A DNA stretch of 64,000 nucleotides, taken from the NCBI RefSeq assembly GCF_016808095.1, contig NC_068972.1:4663001-4727000 (forward strand). Direction: 5' to 3'. The translations under genes were made by a program, and so were the position numbers. Source of the stretch: Vigna angularis (taxonomy: Eukaryota; Streptophyta; Magnoliopsida; Fabales; Fabaceae). Position 1 is the stretch's first letter. Each line of letters starts with the position of its first letter. Positions 1 through 11,712 of the stretch are shown piece after piece. A model generated the notes under the pieces. It made no database searches. It was not told the DNA's origin and saw nothing but the letters and a program-made list of their open reading frames with translations.

Positions 1-355
1 CAGTCTAACAATATCATATACAAATAATATAAATCTATTATAAATTGTTATTGGCTACTGACTACTTAATATTACACCAGGGTTTAAAGAAATTTTAAAT
101 AAAAAGTATTTCTAGACAGATGTTACATTCATATAAGCAAATTACAATTCCTACCTAATTGAGTGAGTATACAAAGTGTGTATAAAGATCTTACCTGTGA
201 AGAAATTTTAAGCATATAACAGCGGATGCAACAACAATTTCACATACCGTTAAAGGAAAGTTGAAGGAAAAATAAAACTTGTGAAAACATTCTTTTATAA
301 TTAAAATTCTATGCTGTGAAATTGTGAAAACTGATGATAAGCCAACTGGATTTAC
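1..355 (-). other. Intron 13 of the ARIA-like gene, running off the left edge
   Basis: Exon 13 ends at a clear donor (CAG then GTAAAT on the minus strand, 355-354). The exon expected next, starting with a V-Y-L-G-E-Q type sequence that leads into the BTB domain, was not found between here and position 1. The frame of exon 13 stays open past the donor to about 191, where a second donor-like site (CACAG then GTAAG) occurs. See findings. Confidence 0.6.
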
Positions 356-3300
356 CTGTGGCGTTGGAGAAAGAGGAGGAGCATCAACAGGAGACAAGGT
401 GGATGCTTTATTGGCCAACTTGCATAAAGCCACGGCACCATCAAGTTGCTGCTTAGAGCTGGATGATCCAAGAAGCCCTATAAGCAACTCAAGACCTGCA
501 TGGACAGATGATCAACTTGAAAACAAATACAAAAAGGAGTTTGTAAAACAATAAACGATGAGAACCAAACCCATGAAAAAACATTTACTAAGATACACAC
601 CATAGTGATCAATAAAAAATTTTCTCTGATCATCTGCAGAACAAAGATGTGCAAGAGCCAATGCGACTCGCCTTTGACAACCCTTTTCTGAAACTCGCAT
701 AAGATATAACAAATGGTTCAAAACCTATAAAAGGGAAAAAACATCACATTACAAATTTGAATACTACAAAACTGGCAATCAATAGTAATCAGTAGAGCCC
801 CCATCATTTTGAAGATATCAAGTATTAACAACCAAAAGCAGAAAGTATCATGAATATGACATTTTACCCGGCCCTGAATCTTCTCCTCTAATCTTTTCAA
901 CGTCTTGGCAACACAATCTTTAGTTGCCTGCAATAGAAATCAATTCCATAAAGGTCTATATTGGTCTTAAGATAAATCTATTTCCCTTCAATTACAAATA
1001 TTCAAATGAAATCACTAAGTATTTTAATTTTTTATAGTAAAGGCATCAAAGGGTGAAAGTGGAAACTATAAATCAAAGCTACGGTATGTAGTAAAGAGAA
1101 AGCTTACTTGAACAATAAATTCTCCATCTTGCAGCCTCTGAACTCCACCTACCCTAATGAAATCGGACACATTATCCTATGGGACAAAATAAAATAAATA
1201 ACCCCAAAAACAGAGAATAGTTAATTAATTTAAGTCTCAAAGTAACAAGCTTTTTAAGCAATTAAGACAGAAAATCTTCATTTCAAACAAATTCAGTTTG
1301 TCTCATACCTCATTGTCTGCAAGGCCGTATAAAGCAAAAGCAGCATTATGTTGCAAAGACCCATTTTTTGAGTCAAGAAGCTTGAGCAATGGCACTAAGC
1401 CACCATTGTGAGCAATACCAGCTTGGTTATGTGTGTCCTGAAATCAACAAAAAAATGTATATTTATATTCAACCAAAAGAAATGCATATGTTGTTAAGAA
1501 GAACCAGAAGTTCAACATGCAAATGGACATAGGTCATATTAGCTTTATATAAAAAGGTGTGATATATCACTAAGATGATTTCAGAGATAAGCCACATATA
1601 ACTATACGAGAATTAATGAGAACATGGAAATACATTGAATGTGTTACAGATCCAAATACTATCCTGCACAGAAATATGCTACTAACTTATTTCCAGGACA
1701 TAATGGAACTTTATATTCAAACTAATGCAAGTAAATTATAAACGGAAAAAAGGAAAAAAAGAAAGGGAATAACCTGGGCTAATCTTCCCAACGCAAATGC
1801 TGACATTTCCCTGAGTTGTACATCAGATGACTGAAGCATTTCTATCAATGGTTGGACAGCACCCCTCTGTACAATGTGAACCTAAAATCAAGCAGCACAG
1901 ACAGTAAACACTAAGGTCAAAAGAAAATGATATATGATACATCATAAGAGAAGCAACTATACTGTTCAGTACTCTATTACCATCAATCTTATTTAACAAG
2001 AAATAAATAATACAAAACAATCAAATTGGAAATAGGAATGTCACCAAACGATTGCTTCACCTAAAGTTCAGTTATGAATTGTTTCTTATCTCCCCCTCCT
2101 CACAATTCAGGCATACAAGTATAAAAGGGGACTATTTATGTGTGTGTGTGTGTAATATTAAGCGATTTAAACTTGAAAACTGGAGTTATCCACCCAATTC
2201 AAGCTTTACTTTAGTCCTTTACATTCTGAAGCTTACGCTTACCTTACAGTCTGAATCAGTTGCTGCAAATTGTCCAAGTAACAAGGCTGCTTCTCTCTGG
2301 CTTTCAGAGCAGCAGGAACTGTTAAATAAAGTATAACATTATATTTGTTAAACGGAAGATAGCTTTCAGGGAACACGTTTGATAGAATATTATTGCCAGA
2401 AAAAAAATGACCACATAATAATAACAAAACATGTTCAGGGTAGAGAGGGAAGGGGCAGTGCAGTTTATCAGGGTCCAGAATTGGGGATAAACCTAAGTAA
2501 TCCAATAACTGGCTGTAAAGCTCCAGCGAGAAGAACTTCTTTCTTTATATTAGGTGAAGAGTGCACTAGATTTCCAATCACACCAACCTGGTATATCAAA
2601 TTCATAGCATGTGCCACATAAGATACCTGCAAAGATAGAGCTGAAAACTATTGCAAGAGTCTTGCATTTATTATTAAAATTTGTTAACCTCACCGCTTCA
2701 TAATGAACAGCAGCATCTTCAGAACGTAGCATTAAAATCAAAGTTGGGAGAGCATTGCATTCAACAATCTGGAAAATCATCATGTTGTGTGACTTGTTTG
2801 TAAAATATCCAAACCACAACTTCCAGCAACAACTTACCTGATTTTTATTTTCATCATTTTTAAAAGCAAGAGTTCGTAGTGCACCAGCAGCTGCTCTTTG
2901 TACCTTTGCATCGGCAAAATCAAGCAAATGAACAAGTGGTGGAATTCCACCTTCCATCCTACAGACCAAATCAAGATAATATTGAGAACAAATCCAAAAT
3001 TTAAATATGATAACCTTAGAAGAAGGTAAAACCTGACACGGGTTTTAATGCTGCTGTTTTCATGAGCAAGATTAGTAATAGCATCTGCAGCCCTGCGAAT
3101 GAGACTATTAATAGCACGAGATGTTAAGCCATCCTTGTGCCTCTTTAAAAGATCAACAAGATGTATTAAGGCACCACTGTCAACAATGAGCTGTTGATGC
3201 TCTGGCTGTAGAAAGCATTTCAAATAAAATAGCAGTTTAGCAATTATATTCTTTTTAACAGATACAAGAAATATGTCAGAAGAGAAAAGGAAGAAAAGTA

Positions 3301-6132
3301 CAAGTAAATCTAAAAATATATGTCATATACATACACAATTCAAACTCCCCTTAAACATGACTCAGTCATTAGTCCTAGTCACTGCACGTGTTGGGCTTCA
3401 CCATAGTTACAAAAAAGATGGTCAATGCTTCTATATTCACATCCTACAACCAACACTAAATTAATCTTGTGATTGACAAACCGGATACATAAATTTCCCT
3501 TTAGAAATCAGTAGTATCTCACACACTTCCTACAGTTCCAAACAAAAATTATGGACCTAGTAGACCAGACTGGCTTTCAATGGTGAATCTCCATCAGGAC
3601 CAAAGGGAACAGTCTCGCCATCCCCCTTCTCCAAATTTATTTGTTTTTCTAATCTATGTGGGACATTTGCTTTAATTAAGAATTTCATAAGAATTCAACC
3701 CACCACCAATTGACAATCTATTAAATAAAGTGGTTTTTGTATCAAGTACAATGTTTAAGAACATCTCCATTCCTTACTTCTAACCTTCATCCAATATATT
3801 GAATTTCATTCAATTAATGATCATTTAAATTTTTTAAACAAGTTTTCATCCAATACTTAAATAAGTATCCAAAATCCAGAAATAATATCGTAAAATTAGC
3901 AGATCCCTCAGTTTTCAAGAATTGGCACATCCTCTTCCCCCCCTCCCTAACTAACTTATCCAGATAAACCCTATAATTTTTGTTCTCTCAAAATCTTCAG
4001 CCAAGTTCCACCACCGCTGACTACCATCAAAACAATATAGAAAGGGTAAATTTTTGGTAGACTACATGATTCAACCAGCTTTGAGAAAAACAGATTGCAT
4101 AAACACAAAACTCAATCCTTTATAAATAAATGATTCCTACCAACCAGCAGGTAATTAACTCAATATGGACCCTCATTCATGTAAGACTTTTTTTTTATCT
4201 CTTTTAGTCAACACTTGGAAAAATCAAATTAAAAAATCAAATTTAGATGCACTGTAATCACGTGTTATATAAAAAATGTCATCCCAAGCCCAAACACAGT
4301 TTATCTTGTGCTAGAACATAAAGACAACAGTTACTAAAAGTAAAAAAGAAACCAAGGACACTGTCGTTTAGAATTAGGGTTTTGAATGTGTCATCTCCCT
4401 TCTACCCACAAAAAAGATGCACAGCCATGAGAGCAGGACACTGAACCGAAGCACTGAAGTTGCAGGTTTGGAGGGCAGCAACATCCGATTTTGTGATTAA
4501 CTACCATGAGTGCTGCAGGATTTGCTGGCTCCGAGGTGTGCTTCAACAGCAAATCACGATTCTTAAGATTCTAGCCATATTCATGTGTCATGCCCAAAAA
4601 CAATCCATTGTACCACATTGCAATTAATCGTGCAATAAAAACAAACACTCAATCGAACCCTTATTATAAGGTTCATTTTAGAAGGTAAACTGGTAACATT
4701 TTTCAAAAAGTTCAGCTGAATTAATTACTTTAATTGGTATGTGATAACGTTAATAGAAGACCAGAAAGTACTATGCTATACTCACTAATTAAGAATCTTA
4801 ATTAAGTTGATTTAATGTTCTTAATTTCATAAAATAAATAAATACATCCTTTAAATTCCCACCAGTCATATTTATTGGAAATTGGTGCCCAAGTTTAAAT
4901 GTAAGGATACCTTTTAAATAATAACATTAAATAAAATTGAGATAATTGAAATTTACTAATATTTAAGGCCTTTAAACATAATCAAAGGGATTATCTAGCA
5001 AACCCAACCTACAAATTACACCATCAGGCATGATCTTTAAGACTGTCTCTAATATTACTCCCTTAGTTTCTTTTTGGACATTTTTTGGATAACCCAAGAA
5101 ATGCATATTTTTTAACTTGAATAAAATATTTATTCTCATTTCTATATCACTATAAATGCATATACGTAAACTAATTAAATATTAAGTGAGAGATAAGAGT
5201 ATAAATGACAAAAAAATAATTACTATTGTGTTGGACTTCGAATTTTCAGTTAAATATAAACAAAAGAAAAAGAGACTTTCACAAGTGCAACACTTACAAG
5301 TATTATATGACTCGCACCATTAAACAAACAAAAAATGGAACAGCATTCCATGTTAAAATGCATAAATAAATGAATAAATAAACAACACTCAAAAGCGAAT
5401 TCAACATTACAAAACTTGAAATCAAGCTACAACCAAAATTACACTCATAATTCCAAATTTGCAGAACACGAAGAATCATCTATCCAAATTATGAAGTACC
5501 AAACTAAACAAGCTAAGACCTACGAAGCGTAGACGATTAAATATGGAATAAAATCGAAAATAACAGTTAGAGAAAATGAAATCACCTTGACGGCAAGGAG
5601 TCCTAATGCGAAAGCGCTCCCCTTCTCAACCTCGTGCTCGAATGGCAATGGCTTCTGGACACGGTCAATCAGAGGCGGCGCCTGAAGATGCTTCACCAAC
5701 GCAGGAATCGCGCCTCCTTCAACAATCAGGTTCACCACTTCCTCTGCAAACACAACCAACACCAATCGATTTATACACACGGACATGCAACCGACACGAG
5801 GAAACACAGAAGAAGAAACAGCACACCGCAACCGCAATCCAAACGAACGCAGCGAGACACGGCGAGATCGGAGGCATCGATTTACCATTCTTCGCGAGAT
5901 CGGCGAGCGCGTGAGTAGCGCGTTTGGCCGCGGATCGATCCGCTTCGTTCCACGTGAAACTCGACTCGAGGATGCTCACCTGTTCTCCGACGTCGCAGAG
6001 GAGCGCCGCTCGCTCGGCGGCGGTGGACGGCGCCGCCGAGATCTGCCTTTCGTCGTGCTGTTCCTCGTCGAGCTTCCGCTTTTGACCCTTCCGCTGGGAA
6101 AGACTCTGATCTTGGCGCCTCTGGAGCTCCAT
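356..6132 (-). CDS. ARIA: Armadillo-repeat protein, ARIA/ABAP1-like (partial; BTB end off window)
   Basis: Thirteen exons in transcript order: 6132-5886, 5743-5586, 3205-3033, 2958-2838, 2768-2694, 2587-2493, 2318-2243, 1881-1774, 1437-1309, 1176-1108, 927-868, 724-601, 495-356. All have GT-AG borders and phases match, giving 525 residues. The start (MELQRRQDQ) is followed by a basic stretch, KGQKRK at 15-20, that could be a nuclear signal. From about residue 83 come repeated armadillo units (EGGAIPALVKHL, EGGIPPLVHLLDF, RGAVQPLIEMLQ, NGGLVPLLKLLDS). The Arabidopsis relatives ARIA (ABF2 partner in abscisic-acid signalling) and ABAP1 are about 700 residues and end in a BTB/POZ domain. Here the last exon stops at PPLSPTPQ just before that domain, so the missing roughly 185 residues should lie left of position 1. 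Intron 2 is long (3206-5585). Family assignment is strong; which of the two paralogues it is cannot be told here. Confidence 0.9.
2138..2153. repeat. Short (TG)n microsatellite in ARIA-like intron 7
   Basis: About eight TG dinucleotides in a row inside the intron between exons 7 and 8 of the armadillo gene. Confidence 0.9.
3206..5585 (-). other. Intron 2 of the ARIA-like gene (2.4 kb)
   Basis: AT-rich sequence between exon 2 (ending 5586) and exon 3 (starting 3205). No internal coding exon was recognised. Short ORFs such as 3273-3464 have no family resemblance. Confidence 0.7.
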
Positions 6133-6975
6133 GAACGAGAGAAAAAGCAAAGAAGGTTCTGAGAACAGAGTGTTTGCTCTGTCTGGTGCGAGAAAGAGAG
6201 GAGGGGGTGAGAAATGCAATTGGAGATTTGAACGGATGACATGTAGAAGGGTATTTTGGGAAATGTAAAGTAAGAATGAAAAAAAGAAAAAAGAAAAAAG
6301 AGCACGCACACTCACTTTGATAACAGAGGTGTCTGGCTTTGAACCGGCCACATCATTTTGGGTCTGGATTGAGGCAAAGCCGAACACTCAACAATACACT
6401 TTTTTTTAAGTACGAAAAATCAGCAGACATTTTTATAATAATCAATTAAAATGAAGCTGCCTTATCTGTTTTTAGTTTTAAAGAATAAAAATGACTAAAT
6501 TAAATAATACTTTATTCAGTTAAAATCTCCTTTGGAACTATGAAAAACGATTATAAATATACGAATAGTCAATTGTTAGACATTGGATCAATGCTATAAA
6601 ACTTGAAGAAACTTATATGCTCCAACAGATTCCTGGATCACTAATTCAATATTTAAATACTTGCTGAACACGTGTGAATACACAGACATAAAATATACAA
6701 AATATGCAAACAAACAAAAGTACAGATAAATTTATTTGCAAATACTCAAAAAAGTAAAAATAAAGTAAAATAAACCTTTTTAGAAACTAAAATTGATTTA
6801 CGTATAAATTTAAATTACTTTTTAATTAAATCAATATAAAAGAGTTTTTTTAAATAAAGTAATTTATATATAAATAATTGTAAATTATGTAAAAGTAAAA
6901 ATGTTTTGTTTATTCATTCTGTTCTTTTCGTGAAAATTTTTATTCAAAGGTACCATGTTACATCGTTGATAAATC

Positions 6976-7080
6976 AATGTGGTGCAATGGTTCAAGTTAA
7001 ATTAGCTTAAGTTATTGAGCATAAGATTTGATCCTTGTGAACTCTAATTTTATTTTATTTTGTAACAAAGGAGTGAGGGG
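6976..7080 (+). mobile_element. Possible tRNA-derived SINE head
   Basis: TGGTGCAATGG at 6980-6990 fits the RNA polymerase III A-box pattern TRGYNNANNGG. GATTTGATCC at 7025-7034 resembles a B box, and the spacing of about 35 nt is normal. T-rich sequence follows. No tRNA cloverleaf was found, so a SINE remnant is likelier than a tRNA gene. No target duplication was identified. Confidence 0.3.
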
Positions 7081-10000
7081 CATGTTGGATTATCAATTTC
7101 AGAATTATATGGATAGTCAATTATTTTGGTCATGAAAATCAATTTTGAGATGGGTGTTTGAAATAAATAATTGACTAATAGTTTTGAAAATCAGTTATAG
7201 TGTGCTGATAGACACGTGTGATCATCAGTTATCATTGCACACGAATTTTTTATCTGTGTTGATAAAATACAGTGTTTTCATTTTTTTTTATTTCTGCTGT
7301 TCTGGAGAAAAATAAGAAGTATAATTAAGATCGCATTTTCAGAACTAGAAATAAATTCTTCAACTAACTTTTAATAAAAAAGTTTAAAAACTTAGTCAAA
7401 CGGTAAAGAAATGGTTGCAAAATAAAAACTAGCTATTGTAAAGGTGTGACTCTATCTTTCTGTCAATTAAATAAACGTTGAAATATATGATTCATTAATA
7501 GGTATTGATATATTTTTAAGTAGTTAGAATTTTTATTAAAAAAAATATCCAAATTAAACATATAAATAAAATCAATTTGATTTTAATATTTAATTTAATA
7601 TTTGACTTTATTCCTACTAATTGGATTTAGTCTCTAGCAAGAGGTTTGACTGCTAAGGCATCAATTTTCAACTTTACAATTATTTGTTGATTCTATATTG
7701 TGATTTGATTGCATAGACCTCCTTTGAGGGTAGTAGTAATCCTTGCTTCTTTCAAATATTTCACTTTTCTGTTGTGCATGTTCCTTACTTTCTTGTTTTT
7801 AATGATTGTATTTGGTTCATACGTAAAAAAAAAAACAGCACAGAGAGTATGTAACTTTATTAAAAAATGAATAAAGATTGCCAATGTTAGAGAATAATGA
7901 ATAAAATATGTGAAATGGATATAATTTTCAGATTAAGTATAAACAAATTGAACATGTATATACATGGAATATGGTTTCACAAACCCGGAATTAGAAAAGT
8001 GATTCTGCGATACTCATTTTCAATTAAACATTTTGTATCGTCCAAATTCTGAAATATTCAAAATAAATGTTTAAAATTTCCAATAATTGTCTATGTTAAT
8101 CGATTTAATTTCTAAAATTATTTAACAAAAATTAATTGTTTTTCATGAAAGTTTTGTTTTGTTTGGTGCAAAAATACTTACTTTTTATTTTTAAAGAAGC
8201 AAATGTAGCTTTGTCTCAAGGATAAAATATAGCGTAAAATGAACTATTACAAGGAATACATTTATAACCACAAATTATACATATTGATAACGTAAGAAAA
8301 TTTCAAGAATAACAAAATAAGTACATTTATATCGATGAACAATTAAAGAAATAATCAGATACAAGATGTAGGAAAATATAGTGACTAATATACTTATAAA
8401 TATTTGAAATTGGACGTACTCACATTAATAAAGTATTTAAAAGAAAAAGAAAATGAAAGGCTAATCTAAGACGAGTCTATAAATTCAATTTTGCATACCA
8501 AATTGCTTCCCAACAAAAATACAGAGAAGAATATATTCGCTTCGGTCTAATTAAAAAATTAAGGTGTGAATTACGGTTCACAATTTTACACTCATAAAAC
8601 AATTTAAATTTTTAGAGTCGTAGATACATACTAATCACCTTCTAACATTTATTATTTATAACTCAAGTTAGTTTAACTATTTATTATTTTAACCATCTTT
8701 CTTAATTATTACGTGTTATTAAAATTATGAACTTGGTTGTGAAAAAAGAATCACAATTTAACATTATATTGTTAAAGAAGTTAATTTTAGAATCCTCTTT
8801 TATTTAACAAATATAATCATTCAAGTTTTGAGGACTTACTTCTCAACATTTTTATTTATTGGCATTCATCATTTACAAGTTGACTTTAGTTCGTTTGTCA
8901 GAGTTATTTAAGAGAAATCTATCTATTACACGTTCTTAACATATTACAAAGAAAATCAACTCTCCCACTTTAACAGTAAAATGTTACTAATTTTAAGTGA
9001 AGCTTTTACACTCCTTGTTTAATATTCATCATTGTTTTTTTTTTTTGTAGAATTTCAAAATTAATGTTAATTTCTCATATAAGTTTTATAATCTCATGTC
9101 TTATCTTACAAATAAATGTTAATGTTAATTATGTGAAAACTTTACAAGGAACTTCCATCATTCTTCTTTTTACTTACACCTTTTAAGTTTAAAAAATACT
9201 ACAAAATCTTCTTTAAGTTTTAAACACATGAACTTATTTTCATATGAAACAAGTATCTCTTAAAAAAGTATAGAAATTCGAGTATAATTTACTATCTATT
9301 TTTCTTTTGTAAATTTTAATTTTAAAGAGGTCCTCAATATTTTTAAACTTAAATATAATTGTACAAAGTAAACACATCCAGCTGCAGAGAAAAATAAAAT
9401 ATTAATAAACATGTGTTAGTAAAAGTTGAATAGTTAAAAATGCTAGAGGCTTAATGTGAGAAAGAAGTTGAATAGTTCAAAATGCTAGAGGCGGGAAAGA
9501 GGAGGGAAATAGTAAAGGAAAAAGTTTTTACAATAACTTTTTCTTTTTTATTTTTTACAATGGTTTATGTGATAGATCATCATTAATACATTTTAAATAT
9601 ACATACTAATGAAATAATATATAATTTATTATCAAAATATTATTAAAAAATGTTATTAAATCCAATAAGATTAAAAAAGAAATCATATAATCATGAGCAT
9701 GACGTGTTTTGTGATTCGCCCTGCAAAAGAGAGGACAAGAAGAAAAAAAAGAACTAATGGTGGTGAGGTACACCACCTATTAAGAAAAGAAATAAAGGGA
9801 ATTTCTTCTTTTCCATTTGAGATCCTTTTAGTTCTTCCCCATCCAGTATGATTTTCCTGAATCCTGTAATTTTTGAAATACTAATTATACCTTTATACGG
9901 AATTTAAGTTCCAGATGCATCATCGTAATTATTTTGGATTATACAATCTTAAATAAAAAAACCAAAATTTTTATATTTCAGATTATATACTCTAAAAATC

Positions 10001-11515
10001 ATAGAAGAAAATTATATCTGATTATATAATTCAAAATATTAAATTCATATTTTAAATTGTAAAATCTGTTTTTATATTTGGATTATAAGATTCGTAGTGC
10101 AAAATTTAAGTTACATTATAAGCAAAATTTGCAGGAGGATTTCACAAATCTTATCAGTGATTTTGTTGAGCTTGTTGGCCGTGTGGGCGATCTAAATATC
10201 CATTGGAATGTTACAATTCCTATGTTCTTTGTCTCCCTGATTCTTGTAAAAAATTCGATCATGTTCTTGCTCGATTCAATGATCTATAAGCAAAATCATC
10301 CACTATGTCGTATTGTAGAATTTTGATTTGATTTGTCGTTTAGTGGTGTTTGGTGAAGTTGTTTCACTGGTATTGGAAAAAATAATGACATTCTGGAAGG
10401 AGCATGGGCTAAAAATTATGGGAAGGTGAGTTTGGTCACAAGATATAGTAAATGCTTGTCCATTATCACAGATGGAAAGGTAAAGAAAAAAATATTTTAT
10501 TATAATTTTTTACAATATTTTCATACAGTCATTTTTATACTAATTTACTATTTATTGTTTGTTATGACGACGTATCTTAAACTTAATAAAAAAATAACAC
10601 GTATATTATATTAAAATATAATTTTTCTTAATTAAGCAGATATACAATTTGTAATATAATTTAGAAAGACAATTCCAAATATACATTACATTGCAAATTA
10701 CACTGAAATTTAATATCTCATTCCCAGTTGTAAAATCCTAGATAAATGCGTTAGAAGTCAAGGGGAGGGAGCTTCTCACACCGTCTTAAGCCAATGGAAA
10801 ACAACAGCATGAGATAAATCCAAAATAAAATTATAATTTTAAACAATTTTTTAACAAGAGATAACTAAGTCGGTGAAGCAATGAATGCGCTAAGAAAACA
10901 TGAAGAATCCCCTCATTCAATGAGTTTGTTCTTTTATTCATTGAATGTAATAAAATGTACTTTTATTGAAAGTTATTGTGTACTTTTTTTTTGCATTAAC
11001 ATAAAAAAACCTTCGCTTTTACTTTTGTACAAACTACTTTAATGATAAATTAAATAGTATAGTTTTCATATTATTCTATTATTTATGTGCTTTGGGAAAT
11101 ACAATACAGTCCTATAATTCACAATAATAGTCATCATATTCCTTATCAATATTATCTTAAAAAAAATAACTGTCTAACAAATAGTAATTATACAATTTTA
11201 CGTATTGCCGGCACTGCACACGCACACAGCATCATTGAACCTTTAATGTAAACACGTCTAATCAATTCACTAAAGAAATTTCTTTTCTCAGGCTCTTACT
11301 CACATTGTCAAGATCATTTTGACATCTTCTGACTCCATTAAAAATGATACGAAAAGAAATTTAAAACATGTTTGTTTGAGTGAAAGAGAAAGAGTCAGAG
11401 GAAGAAAACGGCATCCCACTAATGTTTTGTTTGTGTATCTAATCCAACAAAACAACTAGAGTAGTGGTGTCTGACCAGTAAACTTTGTTTCCCGCGTTAT
11501 CATTACCCGTTCCAA

Positions 11516-11541
11516 CCAATAACCAATAACCAATAACCAAT
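11516..11541 (+). promoter_or_regulatory. Four tandem CCAAT boxes upstream of the malectin/LRR gene
   Basis: CCAAT occurs at 11516-11520, 11523-11527, 11530-11534 and 11537-11541 with an exact 7-bp period (CCAATAA). The block lies about 170-200 bp before the ATG. CCAAT is the core of NF-Y binding sites in eukaryotes. Whether it is functional here or only a microsatellite is not shown by sequence. Confidence 0.5.
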
Positions 11542-11663
11542 CCATATTCCATATTCATATTCTTTTCTTCTCCATTCTTCTGTGTTTTCTTTCCTACCAC
11601 TCCAACTCCAAGACCCTTTCAAACTCCACCACGAAAACATCACAATCTTAACTAACTACCTCA

Positions 11664-11684
11664 TTTATTCATTCATTCATTCAT
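11664..11684 (+). repeat. (CATT)n microsatellite in the probable 5' leader
   Basis: Five or so CATT units shortly before the start codon of the malectin/LRR gene, followed by a pyrimidine-rich stretch that continues into the signal-peptide codons. Confidence 0.8.
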
Positions 11685-11712
11685 TTTTCTCATTCCAACC
11701 ACTTCAACCACC

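Larger units (their letters stand above)
6133..11712. other. Divergent intergenic region (5.6 kb) between the ARIA-like and malectin/LRR genes
   Basis: The left end holds the promoter and leader of the ARIA-like gene, including a purine-rich run around 6275-6300. The right end holds the promoter of the malectin/LRR gene. Between them is very AT-rich DNA with scattered stop codons in all frames. A tRNA-like promoter pair lies near 6980-7034. A tandemly repeated segment of about 28 bp (AAGTTGAATAGTT...GCTAGAGGC) occurs twice near 9424-9492. No coding exon was recognised; the small ORFs at 10078-10326 and 10426-10614 show no recognisable motif. Confidence 0.6.

Noticed and set aside
2588..2626. 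Upstream acceptor for ARIA-like exon 6 (TTTGCAG at 2627)
   Set aside because: It would insert 13 residues between EA and VGVIGN, where the family reads EAVGVIGN continuously; the acceptor ending at 2588 restores this.
6133..6387. N-terminal extension of the ARIA-like protein (frame open to 6387)
   Set aside because: The upstream start is a GTG codon, and the extension reads like translated pyrimidine-rich leader; the ATG at 6132 starts a family-like N-terminus.
10078..10326. 82-codon ORF in the 6-11 kb intergenic region
   Set aside because: Starts at a TTG codon, has no motif and no splice partner.
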